Assembly (NCBI RefSeq): GCF_900539295.1
Contig: NZ_UQBH01000006.1
Coordinates: 1 to 64,000, forward strand
Reading direction: 5' to 3'
Source: an uncultured Megasphaera sp.
Lineage (GTDB): Bacteria > Bacillota > Negativicutes > Veillonellales > Megasphaeraceae
DNA: 64,000 nt
Shown here: one piece after another, positions 37,813-46,651 of the stretch
Numbering within the stretch: position 1 is the first letter of the stretch
Layout: every line of letters starts with the position of its first letter
The notes under the pieces: model-generated
The model's database searches: none
The model's input: the letters and a program-made list of their open reading frames with translations, nothing else
Told to the model about the DNA's origin: nothing
Position numbers and translations under genes: made by a program

Positions 37813-38844
37813 TTACTTGGTCGCCATGGCAATGCGGACCAAGGTCAGCATAATCGGCACTTCGGTCAAGACACCGACCGTCGTCGCCAGGGCTGCCGGA
37901 CTGGTCACGCCAAAGAGGGCAATGGCCACGGCTACAGACAATTCAAAGAAGTTGGATGCCCCGATGAAGCCTGCCGGAGCGGCAATGTCGAAGGGCAGTT
38001 TCAGCAGGCGGCAGGCACCGTAGGCGATGAAGAAAATAAAGAAGGTCTGCAGCGTAAGGGGTACGGCGATGAGCAGGATGTGAATGGGATTCGACAAGAT
38101 GACCTGGGCCTGGGAGCTGAAGATGATAACTAAGGTCAAGAGCAGTCCCCATGTCGTCACGGAATCGAATTTATGGATGAAGGTCTGTTCAAAATACTCG
38201 ATGCCCTTCTCCTTGACGACCAAGACCCGAGTCGCAATGCCCCCGGCCAAGGGAATGACGACGAAGAGGAAGACACTCATAAAGAGGACTCCATAGGGCA
38301 CGATGACCTGCGACACGCCTAAGAGGAATTTGACGATAGGCACGAAAGCCAGGAGAACGATTAAATCGTTGGTCGCAACTTGAACGACCGTATAGCCGGG
38401 ATTTCCCTTAGCCAGGGCGCTCCATACAAAGACCATGGCCGTGCAAGGAGCCGCACCGAGGAGGACGGCGCCGGCCAAGTACCCTTGTGCCAAATCATCC
38501 GGGATCCAGGCGGCAAAGACGATGTATAAGAAGAAATAGGAAATAGCGTACATCGTAAAGGGCTTGATGAGCCAGTTGGCCGCCCAGGTAACGAAGAGCC
38601 CTTTCGGCTCGCGGCCAATGGCCTGTATCTGTTTAAAATCGACGCTCATCATCATCGGATAAATCATAATCCAAATCAAGACGGCAATGGGAATGGAAAT
38701 CCCCATGACCTGCAGAGTATCCAGGAAGGCCGGTACGGCCGGCATGGTGTAACCGATAAAGACGCCGGCAACCATGCAAAGGAATACCCAAATCGTTAAA
38801 TATCGCTGGAAAAAGCTGATGCTTCCAGCCTGTTCATGACTCAT
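37813..38844 (-). CDS. acr3: ACR3-family arsenite efflux permease
   Basis: This 343-residue membrane protein with ten predicted helices is of the ACR3 (bile/arsenite/riboflavin transporter) family. GAAPCTAMVFVWSALAKGNP holds the conserved Cys needed for arsenite transport, and FIGASNFFELSVAVAIALFG is also typical. It exports As(III) and probably Sb(III), and may be energised by ArsA. It is the last gene of arsR-arsD-arsA-acr3, 47 bp after arsA, and ends at a bidirectional terminator. Confidence 0.93.
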   Translation of the reverse strand: MSHEQAGSISFFQRYLTIWVFLCMVAGVFIGYTMPAVPAFLDTLQVMGISIPIAVLIWIMIYPMMMSVDFKQIQAIGREPKGLFVTWAANWLIKPFTMYAISYFFLYIVFAAWIPDDLAQGYLAGAVLLGAAPCTAMVFVWSALAKGNPGYTVVQVATNDLIVLLAFVPIVKFLLGVSQVIVPYGVLFMSVFLFVVIPLAGGIATRVLVVKEKGIEYFEQTFIHKFDSVTTWGLLLTLVIIFSSQAQVILSNPIHILLIAVPLTLQTFFIFFIAYGACRLLKLPFDIAAPAGFIGASNFFELSVAVAIALFGVTSPAALATTVGVLTEVPIMLTLVRIAMATK

Positions 38845-38891
38845 GACAATGCCTCCATCGCTGGCAAGGGCTGTAACGCTTGTCAGCCTGA

Positions 38892-40628
38892 TTATAGTTT
38901 TTCTAACGTTTGGCCGCGCACTTCATCGGACCGCCAGGGAATGAGAGCCGTGAAGCCCTTCGTATGGTCATGGACGGTATTGATCCACGGGATTTCATGG
39001 GCCGCCTTAGCGCAGAGCAAGGGACTCGTCGTTTTCGCCCGGCAAAAAGCCTTGTTGATGACCCACCAGCGGCAGTGAAGTTCCGTCCGCTTTAGGTCGC
39101 CTTCAAGGCGCAGGGCCTCATAGACCGGCGTCGCTTCCGGCAGGGTAACGATGACAACTTCCGTTTCATCGCCTTTAAGGCGCGGCAGTAAGTGCTGCAC
39201 CGACGGCGGCGTTATACCGCGGGTCCGGCGGATTTCCTTATCGTAGTTTTCTGTCGATTCCAAGAGCAGCAGGGTGTGACCGGTCGGTGCCGTATCGATG
39301 ACGACGATTTGCTCTCCGCCTTGGTCGACGATGTCGGCAAAGGCATGGAATACGGCGATTTCTTGGGTACACGGTGAGCGCAGGTCTTCTTCGATGTAGG
39401 CCAGGTCAGCCTGACTGAGGCCGTTGGCTTTGGCTTGGGCCAAGACGGCGTCCCGATACTGCTGCAAGGCTGCCCCTTCATCGATGCGGCTGACCGTCAG
39501 TCCCTCCGCCTGACCGACGATATCAGCAGCGTGAGCTGCCGGGTCGGTCGTCGTCAAGTGGACCTTGTGACCTCGACGGGCGAGGCCCATAGCGATGGCT
39601 GCCGCTGCCGTCGTCTTGCCGACACCGCCCTTGCCCATAGTGAAGATGATCTTTCGACCATGCTTTTCTAAGTCATCGATGACGTCTGACAAGGCTTTAA
39701 CCGGTTTCAGGTCTTCAACAGACGAGGTGCCCTCAGGGATATCCCCGGTTAAGAGGGCCCGCACATGGTCGAGGCCGGTGACGTTATAAGAACGCAGGGG
39801 GATTTCAAAAAAGGGCCGTCCTTCAAGGGTTTCCGGCAGGGATTGCAAGGCCGATTCCTGTTTTTCATATAAGCCTTTCGTCAGGTCATCGTCCCAGGCA
39901 TCCAGTTTGCCGTTGATGACGACAAGCTGACGGGCAATGCCCAAGGCGGCCAGTTCCTGCGAGGCCCGGCCGGCTTCTTTTAAGGGCAGGATATCCGGGC
40001 GGGCGACGAGGATCATCGTCGTCTGTTCCCCGTCGGCCAAGGTTCGAACGGCCTGTTTATATACTTCTTTTTTCGATTCCAGGCCGGCCAGCTGTCCCAA
40101 ACAGGAGGCGCCGTGCTTGCTCTTTTGAATGAACTGGCTCCATGCCGACGGTAGCTGCAGCATCCGCAGGGTATGGCCGGTCGGTGCCGTATCGAAGATG
40201 ATGTGATCATAATCTTTGCTGATTTCACCATCGGTCAGGAAGCGGGTAAATTCATTGAAGGCCGCAATTTCGACGGTACACGAGCCGGACAACTGCTCTT
40301 CCATATTGCGCAGAGCCGCTTCCGGCAAGAGGCCGCGGTACGGACCGACGACACTTTCCCGATACGCCGCTGCCGCCTGAATGGGGTCTAAGTTGGCAAC
40401 GGACAGATTGGCCGCTTCCGGAATGGGTGTCGCCTTATCGCTCAGCTCCATGGAAAAGACGTCCTGCAGGTTCGACGCCGGATCGGTACTGATGAGCAGG
40501 ACCTTGCGGCCGGCATCGGCTAAAGCAACCGCTGTCGCACAGGCCACAGACGTCTTGCCTACACCGCCCTTTCCGGTCAAAAAGAGGTATTTAGTGCGAA
40601 CGGCGTCTAAGGGATCATATAATTTCAT
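38892..40628 (-). CDS. arsA: Arsenite-stimulated ATPase ArsA
   Basis: This 578-residue two-domain ATPase carries a P-loop in each half (FLTGKGGVGKTSVACATAVA near residue 20; FTMGKGGVGKTTAAAAIAMG near 330) and the paired DTAPTGHTLRMLQLPSAWSQ and DTAPTGHTLLLLESTENYDK blocks. Cys residues in SGSCTVEIAAF, GASCLGQLAG and SPCTQEIAVF match the arsenite-binding cysteines of the family. It drives arsenite extrusion together with the permease and receives metalloid from ArsD. It is 11 bp after arsD. Confidence 0.96.
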   Translation of the reverse strand: MKLYDPLDAVRTKYLFLTGKGGVGKTSVACATAVALADAGRKVLLISTDPASNLQDVFSMELSDKATPIPEAANLSVANLDPIQAAAAYRESVVGPYRGLLPEAALRNMEEQLSGSCTVEIAAFNEFTRFLTDGEISKDYDHIIFDTAPTGHTLRMLQLPSAWSQFIQKSKHGASCLGQLAGLESKKEVYKQAVRTLADGEQTTMILVARPDILPLKEAGRASQELAALGIARQLVVINGKLDAWDDDLTKGLYEKQESALQSLPETLEGRPFFEIPLRSYNVTGLDHVRALLTGDIPEGTSSVEDLKPVKALSDVIDDLEKHGRKIIFTMGKGGVGKTTAAAAIAMGLARRGHKVHLTTTDPAAHAADIVGQAEGLTVSRIDEGAALQQYRDAVLAQAKANGLSQADLAYIEEDLRSPCTQEIAVFHAFADIVDQGGEQIVVIDTAPTGHTLLLLESTENYDKEIRRTRGITPPSVQHLLPRLKGDETEVVIVTLPEATPVYEALRLEGDLKRTELHCRWWVINKAFCRAKTTSPLLCAKAAHEIPWINTVHDHTKGFTALIPWRSDEVRGQTLEKL

Positions 40629-40639
40629 CAGGCTTCACC

Positions 40640-41104
40640 TCAGCAGCAAGAACTGCCGTCACCGCAGCAGCAGGAGGACGTATCGCTGCTCGTATCATCA
40701 CCGCAACAAGCATCCCCTGCATCTTCCCCACAGCAGCAAGACGATGCGTCGTCACAGGTCGTGTCGGGAGAAGCCTGAGCCGCGTCTTTCAAAATCTCGA
40801 TATCAAATCCGATGAGGGACGCAAATTCCTCATTCGTCGGATAGCGGCCCGAAAACTGAACGGCGCCGTCGACGAGGATGAGAGGCAGGTCTTCCGGCCC
40901 GTGTCCTTGGAGAAAATCGGTAACGGCCTTGGTCTGGACGAATTTCAAGGGGGCGTTCGACAAGTTATAGCGGCCGACGTCGATGCCCTTTCCCTTCAGC
41001 GTGTCCAACACCGTCGACAGACGCAGCAATTCCGGATCGATGGACGGGCCGCAGAGACCGGTCGGGCAGCACATCGCTTGTTCAAAAATTTCCATTTTCT
41101 TCAT
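40640..41104 (-). CDS. arsD: ArsD arsenic metallochaperone with Cys-rich tail
   Basis: This 154-residue protein delivers As(III) to ArsA. Cys12, Cys13 and Cys18 (MCCPTGLCGPSIDPEL) are exactly the essential As-binding positions; the thioredoxin-like core continues to about residue 110. The C-terminus is extended and unusually Cys-rich: SSCCCGEDAGDACCGDDTSS, then SSCCCGDGSSCC, with ten cysteines in the last 40 residues. E. coli ArsD has two vicinal pairs there; this tail has more. It lies between arsR and arsA. Confidence 0.94.
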   Translation of the reverse strand: MKKMEIFEQAMCCPTGLCGPSIDPELLRLSTVLDTLKGKGIDVGRYNLSNAPLKFVQTKAVTDFLQGHGPEDLPLILVDGAVQFSGRYPTNEEFASLIGFDIEILKDAAQASPDTTCDDASSCCCGEDAGDACCGDDTSSDTSSCCCGDGSSCC

Positions 41105-41175
41105 CGTAAAAACCTCCTCAATTCATTTATACATTTACATTTATCAATATATCAGGTAAAAGAAAGCCGGCCATT

Positions 41176-41493
41176 TCAGCAGCAGCGGCCGGCATCGTCG
41201 GGAGCCGTATCGCCAGAAGGCGTCATCAAATCGCGGATCATCTGCTGCAGGACATCCCCTTGGTGAACATTCAAGGAATAATAGACCCACTTCCCCTCTC
41301 TGCGGCCGGTGACGAGGTTGGCATCACAGAGAATCTTCATGTGATGTGACAGCGTCGGCTGAGACAGGTTCAAGTCCTCCAAGAGGACGCAGGCACAGCG
41401 TTCACCCTGCCGCAACAGCGACAAAATGCGAAGGCGCTTTTCATCCCCTAAGGCTTTAAAGACGCGAACCGCTTCCCTTTCTTCCATTCCCAA
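41176..41493 (-). CDS. arsR: ArsR-family arsenite-responsive repressor
   Basis: This 105-residue winged-helix repressor has ALGDEKRLRILSLLRQGERC, with the metal-sensing CAC at the start of helix 3 (GERCACVLLEDLNLSQPTLS), followed by the recognition helix HHMKILCDANLVTGRREGKW. A C-terminal GRCC adds a vicinal Cys pair. It should bind the two inverted repeats at 41505-41564 and release them on binding As(III). It is first in the ars operon. Confidence 0.95.
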   Translation of the reverse strand: MGMEEREAVRVFKALGDEKRLRILSLLRQGERCACVLLEDLNLSQPTLSHHMKILCDANLVTGRREGKWVYYSLNVHQGDVLQQMIRDLMTPSGDTAPDDAGRCC

Positions 41494-41504
41494 TCCATCC
41501 TTTT

Positions 41505-41564
41505 ATATTGATGTTTATCAATCTATGAACAGTATAATCCTCATATTGATACTTGTCAATCTAT
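41505..41564 (-). promoter_or_regulatory. ars promoter with two ArsR operators
   Basis: On the minus strand TTGACA (41554-41559) and TATACT (41531-41536) are 17 bp apart, near consensus. Two copies of an inverted repeat of the form ATATTGAT-N-ATCAATCTAT lie at 41505-41526 and 41543-41564. One covers the start-site region and the other overlaps the -35 box. This is a textbook arrangement for tight ArsR repression. A looser related half-site (TTATCAATAT) occurs before arsD near 41142. Confidence 0.85.
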
Positions 41565-41569
41565 AGACT

Positions 41570-41600
41570 AAAAAAGAAGCCGCCCGAAGGCAGCTTCTCT
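41570..41600 (-). terminator. Terminator of the recJ-aspS operon
   Basis: On the minus strand AGAAGCTGCC pairs with GGCGGCTTCT around a short loop, followed by six T. It lies 20-50 bp after the aspS stop and just before the ars promoter. Confidence 0.85.
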
Positions 41601-41620
41601 TGGATTATATGGTAAAAAAC

Positions 41621-43414
41621 TTATTTGCTGACTAAGTCTTCTTCTACCTGAATATGAAGTTCATGCAGCTGTTTCAGTGCAACCGTCGACGGAGCTTCGC
41701 TCATGGGATCGATGGCGTTCTGGGTCTTCGGGAAGGCGATGACGTCGCGGATGGACTTGCGTTTGAGCATGAGCATGATCATGCGGTCCAAACCGAAGGC
41801 CAGGCCGCCGTGGGGCGGTGCACCGTATTCGAAGGCCCGGAGAAGGAAGCCGAATTTCTGTTCTGCTTCTTCCGGCGTAAGGCCAATAGCTTTAAAGACG
41901 CGCTGCTGGACGTCGGGCTGGTAGATACGGAGGGAGCCGCCGCCGAGTTCGATGCCGTTGAGGACGAGGTCATAGGCCTTGGCATAGACGTGACCCGGGT
42001 CGGTTTCGAGTTTATCCATATCTTCATCGCGCATGGCCGTGAACGGATGGTGCATGGCGACGTAGCGTTTTTCTTCTTCGCTGTATTCAAACATCGGGAA
42101 GTCGACGACCCACGTGAAAGCGAATTCGTTTTCGTCGATGAGGTTCATGCGGCGGGCCATTTCTTTACGCAGTTCACCGAGGGCAGCTGCAACGACTTTC
42201 GGTTTGTCGGCAATCATGAGGACTAAGTCGCCTTTTTCAGCGCCGCAGGCCTTGCCGATTTCAAGGAGTTTGTCTTCGCCGAAGAATTTCTTGATCTGCG
42301 ATTTCAGGGTGCCGTCTTCAAGGAAGCCGATCCAAGCGAGACCCTTAGCACCGTAGTGGCTGACGTATTCGACGAGGCCGTCTAATTCGCGGCGGGGAAT
42401 GTCGGCGTCGCCTTTGACGTTGATGGCTTTAACCTGGCCGCCGTTGTCGATGACGCTGCGGAAGACTTTGAAGTCCGTGTCTTTGACGAGTTCCGTGACG
42501 TCGGTGAACTTCATGTCAAAGCGCAGGTCCGGTTTGTCGGAGCCGTAGTTTTCCATAGCGTAGTCCCAAGTCATGCGGTGAATCGGGAGCTTGACGTCAT
42601 GTCCAAGGGTTTCTTTAAAGATGTAGTGTACCATTTCTTCGACGAGGGTCAGGATTTCTTCCTGGTCCATGAAGGACATTTCCATGTCGAGCTGGGTGAA
42701 TTCCGGCTGGCGGTCGGCACGCAAGTCTTCGTCGCGGAAGCAGCGGGCAATCTGGTAGTAACGGTCCATACCGGAGATCATGAGCAGCTGTTTGAAGATC
42801 TGAGGAGACTGGGGCAGTGCATAGAACTTGCCTTCGTTGACGCGGCTCGGTACGAGGTAGTCACGAGCCCCTTCCGGCGTGCTCTTGCACAGTTCCGGCG
42901 TTTCGATATCGATGAAGCCGTGGCCGTTCAAGAAGGTACGCATGGCATGCTTTACTTTATGGCGCATGATGAGGTTGTTCTGCATTTCCGGACGGCGCAG
43001 GTCGAGGTAGCGGTATTTCAGGCGAATCTTTTCGTCGACGTCGATGTTGTCTTCGATGTAGAACGGCGGCGTCTTCGACGAATTGAGGATGCGCAGTTCT
43101 TCGCAGCGGATTTCGATCGTACCGGTCTTCATCTTAGGGTTGACCGTGTCGGCGTCACGCATGCGGACGACGCCGCGGACGACGAGAACGTATTCCGTGC
43201 GGACCTGTTCTGCCTTATCGAAAGAAGCCTGTTCGTAATCCGGAGAAGCGACGACCTGTACGATGCCCGTGCGGTCGCGGAGGTCGATGAAAATCAATCC
43301 GCCGTGGTCGCGGCGGCGTTCAACCCAGCCGGTTAAGACGACTTCTTTGCCCTTATCCGCTTCGCTTACTTCAGCGCAGTAGTGGGAGCGGTGTAAACCT
43401 TCCATTGTATCCAT
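41621..43414 (-). CDS. aspS: Aspartyl-tRNA synthetase
   Basis: This 597-residue bacterial-type class II AspRS has an N-terminal anticodon-binding OB fold (VVLTGWVERRRDHGGLIFID), motif 2 (RYYQIARCFRDEDLRADRQP), the bacterial GAD insertion domain, and motif 3 (GLAFGLDRMIMLMLKRKSIR). The start at 43414 has AAGGGATG upstream and lies 7 bp after hisS; the longer frame overlaps hisS and is not used. It is the last gene of the operon. Whether it is discriminating or also charges tRNA-Asn cannot be judged here. Confidence 0.97.
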   Translation of the reverse strand: MDTMEGLHRSHYCAEVSEADKGKEVVLTGWVERRRDHGGLIFIDLRDRTGIVQVVASPDYEQASFDKAEQVRTEYVLVVRGVVRMRDADTVNPKMKTGTIEIRCEELRILNSSKTPPFYIEDNIDVDEKIRLKYRYLDLRRPEMQNNLIMRHKVKHAMRTFLNGHGFIDIETPELCKSTPEGARDYLVPSRVNEGKFYALPQSPQIFKQLLMISGMDRYYQIARCFRDEDLRADRQPEFTQLDMEMSFMDQEEILTLVEEMVHYIFKETLGHDVKLPIHRMTWDYAMENYGSDKPDLRFDMKFTDVTELVKDTDFKVFRSVIDNGGQVKAINVKGDADIPRRELDGLVEYVSHYGAKGLAWIGFLEDGTLKSQIKKFFGEDKLLEIGKACGAEKGDLVLMIADKPKVVAAALGELRKEMARRMNLIDENEFAFTWVVDFPMFEYSEEEKRYVAMHHPFTAMRDEDMDKLETDPGHVYAKAYDLVLNGIELGGGSLRIYQPDVQQRVFKAIGLTPEEAEQKFGFLLRAFEYGAPPHGGLAFGLDRMIMLMLKRKSIRDVIAFPKTQNAIDPMSEAPSTVALKQLHELHIQVEEDLVSK

Positions 43415-43421
43415 GAGTAAA

Positions 43422-44687
43422 TCATCCCTTCTTGTGTGTTTCCATATATGCAACAATCCCATCAAGGGGAACGCTGACTTGTTCTTTGCTGGCCATATCG
43501 CGGACCATGGCAGCTCCGTTGGCCAATTCATCTTCACCGATGATGACCGTGTAATCGGCATTGAGCTTATTGGCCGACTTCATCTGGCCCTTCATGCTGC
43601 GGCCCAAGAGGTCGATTTCAGCATAGAAGCCTTTGTGGCGGAGAGCCTGCTGGAGTTCAAAGGCCTTGGTCTTCGCCGCATCGCCGAGGGAGACGATGAA
43701 GACCGGTTTTTTTGCATCGACCGGAGGCAGGAGGCCCTGTTCCTTTAAGGTCAGGAGCAATCGTTCCATGCCGATGGCAAAACCGATGCCCGGCGTTGAC
43801 GGACCACCTACTTCTTCGATGAGGCCGTCGTAGCGGCCGCCGCCGCAGACCGTGCTCTGTGCGCCCAGAGGAGCGTACATGATTTCAAAGGCCGTATTGG
43901 TGTAATAGTCGAGGCCGCGGACGAGGCGCGGGTCGAGGGTAAAGGGAATGCCGATGGCCGTCAGATATTCCTGGACTTTGTGGAAGTGTTCCTTACATTC
44001 GTCGCAGAGATTATCCGTGATCAGGGGCACGCCCATGTTCATCATCTTTTCGCCGTCTTCTTTGCAGTCGAGGACGCGGAGAGGATTCTTTTCCAGCCGC
44101 GAATTGCAGTCGTCGCAGAGCTGATCTTTCTTGTCGGCAAAGAAGTCCAGCAGTTTCTGGCGGTAAATGGGACGGCACTTCGGGCAGCCTACGGAATTGA
44201 GGTGCAGGACGAGGTCCGTAAGGCCCAGTTCCCGGAAGAGCTGGAAGGCCATGGCGATGATTTCTGCATCGACGGCCGGATCCTTGGAGCCGATTTCTTC
44301 GACGCCAAACTGGGTGAACTGGCGGTAGCGGCCGGCCTGAGGGCGGTCGTGACGGAACATGGGTCCCATATAGTAGAGTTTATGGACCTGCGGTTCGCCG
44401 TAGAGCTTGTGCTCGAGAAAGGCCCGGACGACAGATGCCGTATTTTCCGGACGCAGGGTCATGCTGCGGCCGCCGCGGTCTTCAAAGGTATACATTTCTT
44501 TGGTAACGACGTCCGTCGTTTCCCCGATACCCCGTAAAAATAATTCGGTACTTTCAAACATAGGCGTACGGATTTCGCCAAAACCATAGAGCGAGCAGAT
44601 CTGCCGGATTCTTGCTTCCAGCCACTGCCATTCCGCCGTCTGTTCCGGCAGGAAATCCTGCGTACCTCTCGGTGCAGTAATAGCCAT
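43422..44687 (-). CDS. hisS: Histidyl-tRNA synthetase
   Basis: This 421-residue class II synthetase has MAITAPRGTQDFLPEQTAEW, motif 2 (GPMFRHDRPQAGRYRQFTQF), the His-specific LVRGLDYYTNTAFEI and CGGGRYDGLIEEVGGP, and the C-terminal anticodon-binding domain. A CX2C...CX2C-like insertion (CPKCRPIYRQ, LCDDCNSR, LCDECKEHF) is visible, as in many bacterial HisRS. The start at 44687 has GGAGAGG upstream. It is directly before aspS and 1 bp after hemZ. Confidence 0.97.
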   Translation of the reverse strand: MAITAPRGTQDFLPEQTAEWQWLEARIRQICSLYGFGEIRTPMFESTELFLRGIGETTDVVTKEMYTFEDRGGRSMTLRPENTASVVRAFLEHKLYGEPQVHKLYYMGPMFRHDRPQAGRYRQFTQFGVEEIGSKDPAVDAEIIAMAFQLFRELGLTDLVLHLNSVGCPKCRPIYRQKLLDFFADKKDQLCDDCNSRLEKNPLRVLDCKEDGEKMMNMGVPLITDNLCDECKEHFHKVQEYLTAIGIPFTLDPRLVRGLDYYTNTAFEIMYAPLGAQSTVCGGGRYDGLIEEVGGPSTPGIGFAIGMERLLLTLKEQGLLPPVDAKKPVFIVSLGDAAKTKAFELQQALRHKGFYAEIDLLGRSMKGQMKSANKLNADYTVIIGEDELANGAAMVRDMASKEQVSVPLDGIVAYMETHKKG

Positions 44688-44688
44688 T

Positions 44689-46143
44689 TTAAATATCCTC
44701 TCCTCCGTATACGATAGCACACAAACGGCGGCGCCGAGCCATTTTGTCGTCCAGCGCCTGAATGTATGTATTGACATCTTTCGGCATATATACTTTTTCC
44801 AGCGTATGACCGTCGCGGCCGAGGAACTTCGTCGCCCCGCCCGGTCCGGCTGCCAAGACAGACTGCCGTTCTTCCATCATTTCGATATTATAAGCACTCA
44901 CCGTGCCCGGCAGTGCGTAGCCGATATTGGCAAAGCTGGCGGCCATGTACTTCTGGCGGTACATATAATAAGGCACGTAGCCGCCTTCGGCCAAGACGGA
45001 CTGACAAAGGCTGACCATGCGGCCCGTCACGTCAGCCGGCGGGATCGCCGATCGCAGCTCGTGATGAAATAAAGGTGCCCGTTTTTTTAATGCTAACGTA
45101 TGAATTGTAACATTTTCCGGGTGCAGTTTGCAAACTATTTCCATATTTTCCTGCATATCCCCTAGGTTTTGCCCGGGAAGGCCGGCAATAAAATCCATGT
45201 TGATGACAGAAAATCCGACCTTGCGGCAGGCCTCATACATGGTATAAATATCTTCCACGCGGTGCCGGCGCCCTAAGGCGTCGAGCAGGCGCTGCTGCAT
45301 CGTCTGGGGATTGACGCTGATGCGGTTGACGCCGCAGTCCTTGAGCATCGTAAGGACGCTCTCTTCGGCCGTGTCGGGCCGGCCGGCTTCGACGGTCCAT
45401 TCTTCGGCGTGCGGGAAATTCTGAGCCAGGCGCTCCATGAGGGGCTTTAAAACCGATTGCGGCAAGCAGGTCGGCGTGCCCCCGCCGACGTAAAGACTGG
45501 TCACGTCGAGATCGTAATCCCGGCAGAGGTCTGCCAAGTCGTCGAAGTCTTTCAGCATGGCCTCGCGAAAAGCCGCAAGACCGCCCTCCCCTTCTCCGCC
45601 AATGAGGCGTGACGGAAAAGAGCAGTAGAGGCAGTGACTGGGGCAATAGGGAATGCCGACGTATAAGGCCAGTTTACGGCCGCGGTCGGTCACATAAGGC
45701 CGCTGGAGGGATGCCATAGCGACCAGGTCCTGTGCCGTTTTATCAGCGACGTGGTACGATTCGGTCAGTATCTTCTCAGCCCCTTTTTCATCAAGGCCCT
45801 GATCAAAGAGATGGTGAACGAGTTTCGTCGGCCGCACGCCGATGAGAGTCCCCCACGGTCCGGGGCCGTGACCGGTAAAGCGCTGGTGCCAGTGAATGAG
45901 GCAGTCTTTGATGGCCCCCCGCTCGCCATCTTTCGATAAGAGGCCGATTTCAGACGACCACGACCGCCCTTCCTCGGTAAAGGTACAGCTGACATAAAGA
46001 TGGCTGCCATCGTCCCGAAGGGTAATGGCAGCTCCGACGTCGCGGCTTTCCCGACCGCCGACATACCCCAGGGAGGCCATGACCTGGCCGATGAGAGCAT
46101 GCAGGCCTTCGGGGCCGCAGTACGTATAGGTCTTTTCAGGCAT
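44689..46143 (-). CDS. hemZ: Oxygen-independent coproporphyrinogen dehydrogenase-like, HemZ type
   Basis: This 484-residue radical SAM protein has the cluster motif YVGIPYCPSHCLYCSFPS (CX3CX2C), then VTSLYVGGGTPTCLPQSV and MDFIAGLPGQNLGDMQENME as in HemN/HemW relatives. The long N-terminal extension (MPEKTYTYCGPEGLHALIGQ) and the total length fit the HemZ subgroup of Firmicutes. Members act in heme synthesis or related radical chemistry; the true substrate for this branch is less certain. The start at 46143 lies 1 bp after the fur stop; the longer frame runs through fur and is rejected. Confidence 0.85.
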   Translation of the reverse strand: MPEKTYTYCGPEGLHALIGQVMASLGYVGGRESRDVGAAITLRDDGSHLYVSCTFTEEGRSWSSEIGLLSKDGERGAIKDCLIHWHQRFTGHGPGPWGTLIGVRPTKLVHHLFDQGLDEKGAEKILTESYHVADKTAQDLVAMASLQRPYVTDRGRKLALYVGIPYCPSHCLYCSFPSRLIGGEGEGGLAAFREAMLKDFDDLADLCRDYDLDVTSLYVGGGTPTCLPQSVLKPLMERLAQNFPHAEEWTVEAGRPDTAEESVLTMLKDCGVNRISVNPQTMQQRLLDALGRRHRVEDIYTMYEACRKVGFSVINMDFIAGLPGQNLGDMQENMEIVCKLHPENVTIHTLALKKRAPLFHHELRSAIPPADVTGRMVSLCQSVLAEGGYVPYYMYRQKYMAASFANIGYALPGTVSAYNIEMMEERQSVLAAGPGGATKFLGRDGHTLEKVYMPKDVNTYIQALDDKMARRRRLCAIVYGGEDI

Positions 46144-46144
46144 C

Positions 46145-46651
46145 TTATTCCGCTGCTTTCGCGGCAGCCGCTTCTTCAGCGTCGCGTTTCTGCTGGCATT
46201 CTTCACAATAGCCGTAGACCTTGAGCTGATGGTCGACGGTATGGAAGTGGAGTCGTTTTTCCAAAATCGTTTCCAGCGTTTCCAAGAGGTCGTCTTCGCA
46301 TTCCCATACCTTGCCGCAGCCGAGGCAAATGAGGTGATGGTGGAAATGGCCTTCATTGTCGCGGTCGTTCAATTCGTAGCGGCTGCAGCCGTCATCGAAG
46401 TCGAGTTTTTTGAGGAGGTCCATCTGGGTGAAGAGATCGAGGGTCCGATAGACCGTAGCCAAGCCGATATCAGGAGCCTTTTTCTTGACCAGTTCAAAGA
46501 CTTCTTCAGCGCTCATATGGCGAATCGGGCTTTCGACGAAGGTCCGCAGGATGATCTGACGCTGAGAGGTCATTTTATATTTTTTGAATTTGATTTTGTC
46601 TTTCATGCGTTTCATCATGGTATCCATGATTTCTTTTTTATTGGTTTCCAT
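46145..46651 (-). CDS. fur: Fur-family metal-dependent repressor
   Basis: This 168-residue protein has a winged helix (SQRQIILRTFVESPIRHMSA, ATVYRTLDLFTQMDLLKKLD) and the metal-binding HFHHHLICLGCGKVWECEDD with the second Cys pair GYCEECQQKR. It has an Ala/Glu-rich tail. It could be Fur, PerR or Zur; the HHHLICLGCG motif and context (next to hemZ) make iron sensing plausible. Its start overlaps the permease gene by 14 bp. The exact start is uncertain because of several Met codons and no clear ribosome site. Confidence 0.88.
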   Translation of the reverse strand: METNKKEIMDTMMKRMKDKIKFKKYKMTSQRQIILRTFVESPIRHMSAEEVFELVKKKAPDIGLATVYRTLDLFTQMDLLKKLDFDDGCSRYELNDRDNEGHFHHHLICLGCGKVWECEDDLLETLETILEKRLHFHTVDHQLKVYGYCEECQQKRDAEEAAAAKAAE

